DNA from: Candidatus Altarchaeales archaeon
Lineage (GTDB): Archaea > Altiarchaeota > Altiarchaeia > IMC4 > SCGC-AAA252-I15
DNA length: 64,000 nt
Direction of reading: 5' to 3'
Assembly: GCA_014727915.1 (NCBI GenBank)
Contig: WJMO01000005.1
Location: 124,001-188,000, forward strand
The notes beneath the pieces were generated by a model. That model saw only the letters and a program-made list of their open reading frames with translations, made no database searches and was not told the origin of the DNA. Each line of letters opens with the position of its first letter. Within the stretch, counting starts at the first letter, position 1. Below, piece after piece: positions 1 to 8,145 of this stretch. The position numbers were made by a program, and so were the translations under genes.

Positions 1-94
1 CGGATTCTGCGTTTTCAAAGGCTGTGCTCACTATCTTCCGGTGGCCTTCGTGCAGGCCGTCAAACGTCCCCCCAACCACGATCCTCTTGAACAT
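1..94 (-). CDS. coaD: Phosphopantetheine adenylyltransferase, archaeal type (5' part only)
   Basis: The 31 visible codons begin MFKRIVVGGTFDGLHEGHR, the nucleotidyltransferase signature with the HxGH motif at His15 and His18. The GGTFDGLHEGH form fits the archaeal CoA-pathway PPAT, which transfers AMP from ATP to 4'-phosphopantetheine. The rest of the gene lies beyond the left edge. The start is ATG at 94; an in-frame GTG sits one codon earlier. A TATA-like CTTATACAAG on the minus strand centred near 119 is about 25 bases upstream, so the mRNA is probably leaderless. It is divergent from secF. Other cytidylyltransferase-fold enzymes share the motif, so the assignment rests on the close N-terminal match alone. 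Confidence 0.75.
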   Translation of the reverse strand, partial: MFKRIVVGGTFDGLHEGHRKIVSTAFENAES

Positions 95-170
95 CACATA
101 ATCAATATGAGCCCTTGTATAAGAGCTGAGCGGGTGTTTTTTTAAAGCTCACAGCCTATATATTTGGACT
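95..170. promoter_or_regulatory. Divergent promoter region coaD / secF
   Basis: For secF a T-rich TATA element (TTTTTTTAAAG, about 136-146) lies about 25 bases before the ATG at 171, which points to a leaderless transcript. For coaD the minus strand reads CTTATACAAG near 113-124, about 25 bases before the ATG at 94. No Shine-Dalgarno sequence precedes either gene. These are seen spacings; transcription starts are inferred. Confidence 0.5.
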
Positions 171-1289
171 ATGTTAGATGGCATGTACGCTGCTTTAACC
201 GATAGGATAGGATATCGCAAGCTCATATTCGTCCCTCCCATAGTGGCTGTCATACTATTGGCCTTCGTTTTAGCCAACGGTTTGGAGTATGGTATCGACT
301 TCAAGGGCGGCACTTGGATGGATGTCCTCACAGAGAAAAACATTGACTCCGGGGATTTGAGCCAGTTGGAATCCGACCTGCAGGCTGCAGGCTTCTCGGA
401 CGTCAAAGCCCACGTGGGATTCGACGTTGACACCGGATTGAACAAGCTCACAGTCCAGACGACCACGGTCATAGATGACAAGGAGGCTGTGGAAGGCATT
501 ATATCATCCTATGTGGGGGAACTTACAGAATACGATACCGCCTCTGCTCCAGTGGCTGAGAAGCCTCCGGTCGAGCTGGAGGAAAAGCTTGTTAAGAGGC
601 TTAAGCATGGCGTGGACCTGGATTATGCGGAGGGCACATTAACTGTTGTGGGCCTGGATCTGAGCAAGGAAGACCTGGACAGCGCACTCACATACTACCT
701 GCAACAGGACATTGACGTGGACTTGACGAAGAAGAACTTCAACCTCCGCTCCGTCGGCCCCACCCTCGGGAAGACGTTCAGGGAGCAGGGCTTCAAGGCA
801 TTGGGCGTTGCACTCCTTCTGATGGGAGTCGTCGTATTCCTGGCGTTCAAAGACCTCATACCCTCTATCGCGGTCATACAGGCTGCCGTATGCGACGTCC
901 TTATAGCGGTTGGGGGCATGAGCCTATTGGGCATACCAATGGAGCCAGCTTCGCTGGCTGCGTTGCTGATGCTTATCGGATATTCGGTGGACACTGACAT
1001 AATGCTGACTGCTCGGACGCTGAAGGACAGGTCGGTCGGCATCGTCGACCGGATGGACGACGCCATGAAGACCGGGCTCACGATGACCGGAACGACATTG
1101 TCTGTCATGGTGATAGTCTACATAATATCCAACACGCTAACCCAGATCACCACCCTCAGCAGCATAGCGGCGGTGCTCATAATCGGATTGTTGGCCGACA
1201 TATCAACCACATGGTTCACCAACGCGGGCATACTGCGCTGGTACCTTGAGGTCCCAGGCCGTAAGGTGAGGTTGTTCAGGCGAAGATGA
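171..1289 (+). CDS. secF: Protein-export membrane protein SecF
   Basis: SecF is the smaller RND-type partner of SecD and assists SecYEG protein export in the cytoplasmic membrane. The 372-residue protein has one N-terminal membrane helix (about 17-37) followed by the family motif GIDFKGGT, an external domain (about 45-200), and five hydrophobic helices (about 205-355). These include the conserved stretch GYSVDTDIMLTARTLKD, typical of SecF helix 4 and its loop. The stop overlaps the secD start by four bases (ATGA), so the two are co-translated in the secF-secD order common in euryarchaea. The 5' region suggests a leaderless start at 171. Confidence 0.93.
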   Translation: MLDGMYAALTDRIGYRKLIFVPPIVAVILLAFVLANGLEYGIDFKGGTWMDVLTEKNIDSGDLSQLESDLQAAGFSDVKAHVGFDVDTGLNKLTVQTTTVIDDKEAVEGIISSYVGELTEYDTASAPVAEKPPVELEEKLVKRLKHGVDLDYAEGTLTVVGLDLSKEDLDSALTYYLQQDIDVDLTKKNFNLRSVGPTLGKTFREQGFKALGVALLLMGVVVFLAFKDLIPSIAVIQAAVCDVLIAVGGMSLLGIPMEPASLAALLMLIGYSVDTDIMLTARTLKDRSVGIVDRMDDAMKTGLTMTGTTLSVMVIVYIISNTLTQITTLSSIAAVLIIGLLADISTTWFTNAGILRWYLEVPGRKVRLFRRR

Positions 1290-2869
1290 AGAGGTTGTTG
1301 AACAATTGGAGGGTCGTATTGCTTGCGGTCTGCCTAGTGTTCTCAATGTCCCTGCTAGTAAACCTGTTCGGCTTCAACGAGGACAAGGGCATAGGCCTCG
1401 GCAACGGCTTGAGGTATGGCCTTGACTTCGCGGGTGGCACTCAGATGCAGCTGAAGCTGGATAGCGAGGTGTCTCCTGACGTGATGGCCGTTGAGAAGAC
1501 CATACTCGAGAGTAGGTTGAACAGCCTCGGACTGAAGGACATCCCTGTGAGGCCTTGGGGCAGCCAGTACATACTCATACAGGTCGCTGACGCAACGCCG
1601 GAGGAGACCGGCAACATAGAGAACATAATCAAGCAGCAGGCTAAGTTCGAGGAGCGCATAGACGGTGAGCTGGTGATACACGGCGACGAGTTGAGCGTAG
1701 ACCTAGGTCCGCAGGGCACTGAGCTTTACAAGTCTCAGAGCGGATACTCCTGGGCGGTGATGGTCAGCCACAGCAAGGAAGGGGCGTGCAGGTTCGGTAG
1801 CGTGGGCGAGGGCAAGCGCGGAAGGCCGGTGGACCAGTTCATAGACCGTCCTGAGAACACGACAATACTCATGTCTGAAGGGGACTACAACATACTCAGC
1901 AACCTCACAGACCTCAGCGAGTCGGACAGGTTCTACTTCGGAGGCACCGCATTGGACGTCATAGAGAACCGCTCCCTCATACCCGTGGTTTCTCTCTCCT
2001 CCTCCACGCAGGCGATCGATGAGCTGGTCAGGCTGAAGTCAAACGGCTTCTACAAGGTCCTGCTCGCGGGAGAGGATGATAGGATACCCGACACATTGAG
2101 GAACCAGATCGAGGAGGAGGGAATGTCCACGGATAGGAACTCTAAGGGCAACCGCTCCTACATTGAGTGGATATCCGACATGGTGGGTTTGGAGAACTCT
2201 CCCAGCCTGGCGTTCGACACCCGGGGCGAATGCACCTACAAGGCCAAGATAACGGGTTCAGCAGCAACCCTGGAGGATGCGAGGTATGAGATACAAAGGA
2301 ACCAGGTCCTGCTGACATCAGGCAACCTGCCTGTTGAGATATCCATAGAATCCAAGTCCACCACCCCCCCTACCTTGGGTCGGAGGTTCCTCAGCTACAG
2401 CTTCTACACTGGGCTTGTGGCCATAGCGGTCGTGGGTTTGATAATCTTCCTGCGTTACAGGCGTGTGGAGATAGTGCTGCCAGTGATGCTTACAGGCGTT
2501 AGCGAGGTGATAATAATACTCGGCCTAGCTTCCCTGATACGGTGGGAGCTGGACCTTCCAGCGGTTGCGGGGATAATTGCTGCCGTGGGCACGGGCGTTG
2601 ACCATCAGATCGTCATCACCGACGAGACCTTGAAGCGGTCTGGTAAGAAGAAGGCTGTCAGCGTCGCCGAGAGGATCAGGCGGGCGATGTTCATCATATT
2701 CACAGCGGCTTTCACCACGATCGCGGCTATGTTCCCCCTTATGAGCATCGGCGCTGGAATGCTTAAGGGTTTCGCTTTCACCACGATAATGGGTGTCATG
2801 GTCGGGGTGTTCATAGCTAGGCCCGCGTATGCGAAGATAATACAGGAGATACTCAAGAAATCAGAGTAA
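1286..2869 (+). CDS. secD: Protein-export membrane protein SecD
   Basis: SecD pairs with SecF in the SecDF export complex. The 527-residue protein has an N-terminal helix (about 9-30), the SecD motif GLDFAGGTQ (about 46-54), a large external domain with the P1-type repeat (about 60-370), and five C-terminal membrane helices (about 375-525). The motif GTGVDHQIVITDETLKR in helix 4 corresponds to the SecD/SecF family consensus. It starts inside the secF stop. Two short insertions in the external domain (around residues 160-190 and 260-300) lengthen it relative to a minimal SecD, as in other archaeal SecD proteins. It is followed by 20 bases before rubrerythrin, which may be read from the same transcript. 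Confidence 0.92.
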   Translation: MKRLLNNWRVVLLAVCLVFSMSLLVNLFGFNEDKGIGLGNGLRYGLDFAGGTQMQLKLDSEVSPDVMAVEKTILESRLNSLGLKDIPVRPWGSQYILIQVADATPEETGNIENIIKQQAKFEERIDGELVIHGDELSVDLGPQGTELYKSQSGYSWAVMVSHSKEGACRFGSVGEGKRGRPVDQFIDRPENTTILMSEGDYNILSNLTDLSESDRFYFGGTALDVIENRSLIPVVSLSSSTQAIDELVRLKSNGFYKVLLAGEDDRIPDTLRNQIEEEGMSTDRNSKGNRSYIEWISDMVGLENSPSLAFDTRGECTYKAKITGSAATLEDARYEIQRNQVLLTSGNLPVEISIESKSTTPPTLGRRFLSYSFYTGLVAIAVVGLIIFLRYRRVEIVLPVMLTGVSEVIIILGLASLIRWELDLPAVAGIIAAVGTGVDHQIVITDETLKRSGKKKAVSVAERIRRAMFIIFTAAFTTIAAMFPLMSIGAGMLKGFAFTTIMGVMVGVFIARPAYAKIIQEILKKSE

Positions 2870-2889
2870 AACTAAGTCGGTGATCTATA

Positions 2890-3462
2890 ATGGAGAAGAC
2901 GTTGGAGAACCTGACCAAGGCTTTCATAGGCGAGAGCATGGCGCGGAACAGGTACACCTTCTACGCTAAGACAGCCAAGAAAGAAGGTTACGAGCAGATA
3001 TCAGCGGTCTTCCTGGAGACTGCGGAACAGGAGAGGGAGCATGCGAAATGGCTTTTCAGGCTCATAAACGACCTTAAGAAGGATGATGAGCCGATCGTGG
3101 TCGAAGCTGAGGCCCCCACAGTGCTTGGCACGACGACGGATAACCTGAAGGCGGCAATATCTGGGGAGAACTACGAGTACACGAGCATGTACCCGGAGTT
3201 CGCCAAGGTCGCCGAAGAGGAGGGTTTGGCTGAAATAGCTGACAGGCTAAAGGCCATCGCCAGGGCTGAGTCACACCACGAGGAGAGATACAAGAAGCTG
3301 CTCGAAGAGGTCGAAGGCGGTTCAGTCCACAAGAAGAAGGACAAGGTCGAGTGGATGTGCAGGAAATGCGGCTACGTCCACGAAGGCACTGAACCACCTG
3401 AGAAATGCCCTTCATGCGGCCATCCTCCGGCTTACTTTCAGGTGAAGTGCGAGACCTACTAG
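2890..3462 (+). CDS. rbr: Rubrerythrin
   Basis: Rubrerythrin reduces hydrogen peroxide in the cytoplasm of anaerobes, using a diiron site and a rubredoxin-type iron. The 190-residue protein has the expected two parts. A ferritin-like four-helix domain (about 1-140) carries the Glu and ExxH ligands (GESMARNRY near 14; EQEREH near 47; ESHHEERY near 126). A C-terminal rubredoxin domain has CRKC and CPSC pairs (about 156-176). A full-length rubrerythrin is about this size, so nothing is missing. It suggests a strict or facultative anaerobe. An A/T-rich stretch follows before the ATP synthase operon. Confidence 0.93.
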   Translation: MEKTLENLTKAFIGESMARNRYTFYAKTAKKEGYEQISAVFLETAEQEREHAKWLFRLINDLKKDDEPIVVEAEAPTVLGTTTDNLKAAISGENYEYTSMYPEFAKVAEEEGLAEIADRLKAIARAESHHEERYKKLLEEVEGGSVHKKKDKVEWMCRKCGYVHEGTEPPEKCPSCGHPPAYFQVKCETY

Positions 3463-3551
3463 GCAATATCGCACTACGCCATCCTACACCCCCGTTTTCT
3501 CTATTTTTTTTCGATTATTATTTCCCCACTACTATTATTCTACCGGCTGAC

Positions 3552-3866
3552 ATGGACGAGTTGGATAGGATAAAAAAGATAGAGTCTGATCTAAAGGCCG
3601 GTTTGGAGAAGGCCCGGGAGGATGCGGACAGGAGGATCGAGGAAGCCCGGGCATCCCGTAAGGGCATATTGGACTCGGCCGCCCGGAAGGCCGAAGAAGA
3701 GGTGGAGGCTATGATATCCGAATCAGCCTCCAAGGCAGGGGAAGAGTCTAAGAGGATACTCTCAGAAGCCGATGATGAGATTCTCCAGGTCAGGTCCCGG
3801 ATGCATGCCAACTCCGCCAAGGCCGTTGAATACGTCGTCGGATACCTGGTGGGTGAAGATGCTTAA
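3552..3866 (+). CDS. ahaH: A-type ATP synthase subunit H (peripheral stalk)
   Basis: Subunit H forms the long coiled-coil peripheral stalk with subunit E and ties the A1 catalytic head to the membrane subunit I. The reading frame is open further upstream (from 3405), but that part overlaps the rubrerythrin 3' end and does not resemble the family. The ATG at 3552 gives MDELDRIKKIESDLK and 104 residues, the normal length. Nearly the whole chain is charged heptad-like helix rich in Glu, Lys, Arg and Ala. It is the first gene of the operon and overlaps the ahaI start by eight bases. A T-rich element near 3505-3535 may be its promoter. Confidence 0.8.
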   Translation: MDELDRIKKIESDLKAGLEKAREDADRRIEEARASRKGILDSAARKAEEEVEAMISESASKAGEESKRILSEADDEILQVRSRMHANSAKAVEYVVGYLVGEDA

Positions 3867-5802
3867 ACCGGTTCGGATGTGTAGGGTTGATTGCCTGGTA
3901 GCTCAGGGCAGGAAGGGCGCGGTCTTAGACCGGCTCCACAGGGAGGGCCTTACCCAGGTCGACACCATCGCCGAGGCCGAACTGGAGGAGACTGGCATGG
4001 TCCGCGACCAACCTCTTGACCGCGCGTCCGAAGTCTCTCATCTACTCTCCCGTTTCAGAGGCATAAAAGGCGTCATCTCGAGATATCACAGGACAGATTC
4101 TAATTTTCTGGACGAGCTGTTAGGGGTTGATAAGATCGAGCCCAAGCCGGTTCCCCGCATGGGATACGGTGAGTTGAAGGACCGTGCTAGCAGCTTCCTC
4201 TCCCAGGTCGAGGAGTTGGTGAACTCCAACGCCAAGAAGCTCGCAGACTTGAAGGAGAGGAAGGAAAGGATATCCTCCAGGCTAGACAAGCTTTCTCCTG
4301 CCGCGGGCTTGGATGTTCCCCTCTCCCACTTCCACGAATCCCACTACCTTCACTCTACGATCGGCCTGATATCCAGGGATTCCGAGCAGGAGTTGGAAGC
4401 TCAGCTTAAGGACAGGTTCCAGGATGAGTATGCATCAACAAGCTACGTGGACGGCGAGACGAAGGTCAACTCCTACTCTGTGCTTAAGGAAAGGTCTAAC
4501 GTGCTCCAGCAGGTGCTGAAATCCAACGGCTTCGAGGAACTGCCGGTGGACGGTGGCTCAACCTTCGAGGAAACCTACTTTGACCTCCTCTCCCAGGTCG
4601 AGGAGGTGGAAGACGTCATGGCTGCCGCTGAAACGCAGCTAAAATCAGCATACGAGGAAAGATACGATGAACTGCTCATATTGGAGGAGCTGCTTTCCCT
4701 CGAGGAGGAGCGGTGTAACGTCTTCAAACGGTTCGGCTCCACTGAAAGGGTGTCGTACCTCCGGCTTTGGACTCCCCGCCGCGACTGTGACGCTACCGTG
4801 ATTGCAGTCGACGAGGAAGCCAACGGATGCTGCTACACCGAGATCGACTACGACCCCGAAGACGCTCCCACCCTGTTGGAGAACCACCCCCTCCTACGCC
4901 CGTTCGAGACCTTCACAAGGCTCTACTCCCCTCCCCGCTACAACCAGATGGACCCTACCCTATTCACGGCCCCTACGCTGGTGCTGTTCTTCGGCTACAT
5001 GCTCGGAGACGCAGTATACGGCCTTATCATAACATTACTGTCCCTCATGTTGAAGAGGAAATACGGAGCTTACTCGCGGAAGGTCGCTGACTTCTCATTC
5101 GTCCTACTATGCTGCGGCCTCTCCACGATGGTCTTCGGCGTCTTGTCCGGAAGCTACCTGGGCGACTTCCTCGCCGAATACGTTCTCAAAGTGGAGACCC
5201 GGAACATGTTCCTGGTCTTGATAGATCCCCTCTACAAGTCCAATGCGGTGCTGCTGTTGAAGGTGGCAGTTGTTGTGGGCGTGTTGCAGGTGATACTGGG
5301 CAACCTACTCGGCATACTGGACAAGATCCTACAGCGTGACTACCTGGCTGCTCTAACCGAGAACGGCAGCTGGCTCATAATGGGATCGTCTGTTCCGTTA
5401 GCACTGTATCTTGACACTACAGTCGCTGCCATAACCTTCGCAGTAGGGTTCCTACTCCTCATTAAAGCTAATGGTTTCATGGCGTTCATGGAATTACCCG
5501 GCATCATAGGCCGGGTGGTCTCCTATGCGAGGCTGCTGGCGTTGAGCCTCACCACCCCCGCAATGGGCACGGCATTCAACTTCCTAGTCGCCCTCTCATT
5601 CACTATCCCCGTCATAGGGCCGGTCATCGCATTTTTCGCTTTTATTGGAAGTCACGTAATGATTCTATTCATGAATTCACTAGGGTCATTCGTTCATTCT
5701 CTAAGATTACATTATGTGGAATTCTACGGCACCTTCTACGGAGGGGGTGGCGTGGAGTTCACACCGTTCATTGAAAAGAGGAAATACACGTCGAGGAGGT
5801 AG
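3859..5802 (+). CDS. ahaI: A-type ATP synthase subunit I (membrane stator, a-subunit)
   Basis: Subunit I is the membrane stator that carries the ion half-channels against the K ring. I place the start at the ATG at 3859 (MLKPVRMCRVDCLV), not at the longer upstream frame, because MLKPxRM is the family N-terminus and the position overlaps the ahaH stop. The 647-residue chain has a soluble coiled-coil N-terminal half (about 1-350) and about eight membrane helices (about 365-630). The conserved Arg region on the penultimate helix appears as GRVVSYARLLALSL (near 550), the stretch holding the essential stator arginine in this family. The C-terminal LHYVEFYGTFYGG is also a family signature. Confidence 0.92.
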   Translation: MLKPVRMCRVDCLVAQGRKGAVLDRLHREGLTQVDTIAEAELEETGMVRDQPLDRASEVSHLLSRFRGIKGVISRYHRTDSNFLDELLGVDKIEPKPVPRMGYGELKDRASSFLSQVEELVNSNAKKLADLKERKERISSRLDKLSPAAGLDVPLSHFHESHYLHSTIGLISRDSEQELEAQLKDRFQDEYASTSYVDGETKVNSYSVLKERSNVLQQVLKSNGFEELPVDGGSTFEETYFDLLSQVEEVEDVMAAAETQLKSAYEERYDELLILEELLSLEEERCNVFKRFGSTERVSYLRLWTPRRDCDATVIAVDEEANGCCYTEIDYDPEDAPTLLENHPLLRPFETFTRLYSPPRYNQMDPTLFTAPTLVLFFGYMLGDAVYGLIITLLSLMLKRKYGAYSRKVADFSFVLLCCGLSTMVFGVLSGSYLGDFLAEYVLKVETRNMFLVLIDPLYKSNAVLLLKVAVVVGVLQVILGNLLGILDKILQRDYLAALTENGSWLIMGSSVPLALYLDTTVAAITFAVGFLLLIKANGFMAFMELPGIIGRVVSYARLLALSLTTPAMGTAFNFLVALSFTIPVIGPVIAFFAFIGSHVMILFMNSLGSFVHSLRLHYVEFYGTFYGGGGVEFTPFIEKRKYTSRR

Positions 5803-5808
5803 TGAAAC

Positions 5809-6294
5809 ATGGATTTATCAGCCGTACTGGATTATCTGGTGAGTGGGAACGTCCTGGCCGCGTTCGGAGCGGCGGCCGGGATGATACTAGCAGGATTCGG
5901 CTCTGCGAAGGGTCTTAGCATGTCGGGGAGCACTGCTGCAGCGTTGACTGCCGAGCAGGAGAAGAACTTCGGACCCATACTAATACTCGAGGCGCTGCCA
6001 CAGACCCAGTGCATCTACGGGTTCGTCATCGCCTTCCTCATAGCGAGCGGCATGATGGGCGGGGACATGACCGTTGAGAAGGGCTTCCTGAGCCTGGCAG
6101 CCGGTTTGACCGTTGGGCTTACGGGGTTGACCGCTGTCCTCCAGGGTTCCGTTGCCTCAGCGGCTGTGGGAGCCTTCGGAAAGAACAACAACATCACGAG
6201 CAAGGTCATCATGTACGTTGTGATGGTCGAGATATCCGCACTGTTGGGGTTCATAATCTCCATACTGATACTTCAGTCAGGCGGGGTGTTCTAG
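5809..6294 (+). CDS. ahaK: A-type ATP synthase proteolipid subunit K, four helices, Na+-type site
   Basis: Subunit K forms the rotating ring that carries the coupling ion. The 161-residue protein has two fused hairpins (helices about 12-38, 53-82, 93-122, 132-156). A complete V-type Na+ site can be read: Leu63, Thr66, Gln67 and Tyr70 in LPQTQCIYG on helix 2, Gln112 on helix 3, and Glu141 on helix 4. All are offset by exactly +2 from the Na+ ligands known for Enterococcus hirae NtpK. An extra acidic residue, Glu61, precedes the helix 2 motif. The sequence therefore suggests Na+ coupling, but selectivity is inferred. It is translated seven bases after ahaI and seven before ahaE. Confidence 0.93.
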   Translation: MDLSAVLDYLVSGNVLAAFGAAAGMILAGFGSAKGLSMSGSTAAALTAEQEKNFGPILILEALPQTQCIYGFVIAFLIASGMMGGDMTVEKGFLSLAAGLTVGLTGLTAVLQGSVASAAVGAFGKNNNITSKVIMYVVMVEISALLGFIISILILQSGGVF

Positions 6295-6301
6295 CTGGAA
6301 G

Positions 6302-6856
6302 ATGGGTTACAGGGAACTCGAGGACAGGATAAAGAAGGAGTATCAGAGGGAACTGGACGAGATAAACCGGAACTCTGAGTCTGAGGCTGGCAAGATACGC
6401 GGTGAGGCGGAGTCTGCGGCTGAAGCTGAGAAGAAGCGGATACTCGATGCCGGCCGGCGAAGGGCGGAGTTGGAATACCGGCGGATAGTCGGTAATGCCA
6501 GGTTGGAGGCCAGGCGAAGGGTTAGCGAGGAGAAGAACAGCCTCTCTGAGAAGGTGATATCCGAAGCAATTGAAGCTGTGGATGGGCTTACTGACAGCAG
6601 GAAGAGGCAGTTGCTCGAGAGGCTTGTAAAGGACGCATCCTATCTCCCTGGAAAGCCGGTGGTGAAGGTTGAAAAGGCATATGCCAAGATGGTGAAGGGA
6701 AAAGACGTCAAGGTAGTGGAAGAGGATATCGGCGGCTTAGGTGTTCTCATAGAGTCCGAGGACGGGAAGATAAAGGTCGACAACCGGTTGGCAAATGTTG
6801 TTGGCCGTGCGAAGACCAGGCTTAAGCCTGAGGTTAACAGGATACTATTCGGTTAG
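6302..6856 (+). CDS. ahaE: A-type ATP synthase subunit E (peripheral stalk)
   Basis: Subunit E pairs with H in the peripheral stalk and caps the A3B3 head. The 184-residue protein has the usual layout. A long charged N-terminal helix (about 1-95, rich in Glu, Arg, Lys and Ala) is followed by a mixed C-terminal globular domain (about 100-184), with the family feature GGLGVLIESEDGKIKVDN near 143-160. Its length is typical. It follows ahaK by seven bases and precedes ahaC by three, in the conserved K-E-C order. Confidence 0.9.
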   Translation: MGYRELEDRIKKEYQRELDEINRNSESEAGKIRGEAESAAEAEKKRILDAGRRRAELEYRRIVGNARLEARRRVSEEKNSLSEKVISEAIEAVDGLTDSRKRQLLERLVKDASYLPGKPVVKVEKAYAKMVKGKDVKVVEEDIGGLGVLIESEDGKIKVDNRLANVVGRAKTRLKPEVNRILFG

Positions 6857-6859
6857 AAG

Positions 6860-7867
6860 ATGGAAGTGGTGTTGGGCGGCAGGGACATTATGCTATCATA
6901 CGCCTATGGTGTGGTTTCAGGGCTTCACGGCCGGCTTCTGAAGTCCAGGGACTATGAGCTTTTCATGACTGCTGAGTCGGTGAAGGAGATACTTTCCACG
7001 TTGGAGAAAACATCATATGCCAGTGGAATTCGGCAGCTGACTGGCGAATACTCGCTTTCGGAGGTTGAGGCCGTCCTGTCCCAGAGCCTCCGTGAATCCT
7101 ACCTGGAGCTCAGCGGTATGGTGCCCGAGAAGGAGCGCAAGGCATTGGACCTCATCGTCATGGGAGCATGGGACCTGGAAAACATCAAATCCGCCGTCAG
7201 AGCCATGCGAAACGGCATTTCACAGGCGCAAACCTATCCTGTATTGGGTGTCATATCCGGTCAGACGCTCTCTGAGATGGTTTCATCTCCCGGCGTTGAG
7301 GATATGGTGTCCATGCTGCCGGAGCCCTACTCGACCTACTTGTCATCTGCCTCTTTGAAGGAGTCTCCTATGGGTTTCGATGAGGAGCTGGACCGAAGTC
7401 ACATAAGGCATCTGCTGTCCTCTACCAAGGGCGAGCTGAGGGAATATGTGGGCTTGCTCGTCGACTCTCTGAACTTGAGGGCCATACTAAGGTGCAAGGC
7501 GTCGGATGTAGACGCCTCCAGCCACGTCCTCGAGGGGGGAAGGCACGTCAAAGGAGGCAAACTTTATGACATGCTCCGGTCTGACCTGGCTTCAGAACCC
7601 AAGGTATTGGAGGGCACACCCTACCATGGGGCTGTCAGGGACTCGATCAAGGCGGACGGCGGAGTGGATTTCCCCTCCTTGGAGGTGGGGCTCAGGTCTG
7701 CCGTTGAATCGGAGCTCGAATTCAAATCAAAGCTAGAGCCGGTGAGCATATACTCCATCTTGTCCTTTCTGAATCTGAAGCGGGACGAGATGTTCCGTTT
7801 GAGGGCGGTGATCGCAGGCAAGTGGTTCGAGGTGGGCTCGGATGAGGTGAGGGTGTGGATAAGTTGA
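6860..7867 (+). CDS. ahaC: A-type ATP synthase subunit C (central stalk socket)
   Basis: Subunit C links the central rotor shaft to the K ring. The 335-residue sequence is mostly helical and matches the family in position and in the segment SYAYGVVSGLHGRLLKSRDY near its start. Two starts are possible: ATG at 6860, or ATG at 6890, which gives MLSYAYG directly and is nearer the usual N-terminus; I give the longer form. The 3' end overlaps ahaF by 13 bases. Identity rests on operon order and overall pattern, since this subunit is poorly conserved. Confidence 0.85.
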   Translation: MEVVLGGRDIMLSYAYGVVSGLHGRLLKSRDYELFMTAESVKEILSTLEKTSYASGIRQLTGEYSLSEVEAVLSQSLRESYLELSGMVPEKERKALDLIVMGAWDLENIKSAVRAMRNGISQAQTYPVLGVISGQTLSEMVSSPGVEDMVSMLPEPYSTYLSSASLKESPMGFDEELDRSHIRHLLSSTKGELREYVGLLVDSLNLRAILRCKASDVDASSHVLEGGRHVKGGKLYDMLRSDLASEPKVLEGTPYHGAVRDSIKADGGVDFPSLEVGLRSAVESELEFKSKLEPVSIYSILSFLNLKRDEMFRLRAVIAGKWFEVGSDEVRVWIS

Positions 7868-8145
7868 GGAAAGAGGTAATTGTAGTCTCAAAGGAGGAGG
7901 AACTCTCAGGGTTCAGGCTGGCTGGGGTTTCAGAGGTCATAGACTACAGGGATGATGGCCTGGTCGAGCGTTTGATGGGCAAGGAGGCCATAATCCTCAT
8001 CTCCCATGAGGCGTTGGAGAAGATAGGGGGTAAAGTGGCTCAGCTCAGGGAGAAGTCCATAGTCCAGGAGATGCCCGGAGAGGGCGAGTACACACGTTTG
8101 AACGAGATAATCAAGAATACAGTAGGTTTCGAGTTGAAATCATGA
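7855..8145 (+). CDS. ahaF: A-type ATP synthase subunit F (central stalk)
   Basis: Subunit F sits on subunit D in the rotor shaft. The 96-residue protein has the small Rossmann-like pattern of the family: EEELSGFRLAGVSEV at 14-28 and the strand EAIILISHEALEKI near 44-57. The start is GTG at 7855, supported by a good ribosome-binding sequence (GAGGTGA, 7843-7850) within the end of ahaC. The stop overlaps the ahaA start as ATGA. The length is typical. Confidence 0.88.
   Translation: MDKLRKEVIVVSKEEELSGFRLAGVSEVIDYRDDGLVERLMGKEAIILISHEALEKIGGKVAQLREKSIVQEMPGEGEYTRLNEIIKNTVGFELKS

Noticed and set aside
3405..3551. Longer start for ATP synthase subunit H
   Set aside because: The extension overlaps rubrerythrin and a T-rich promoter-like stretch, and lacks any coiled-coil character.
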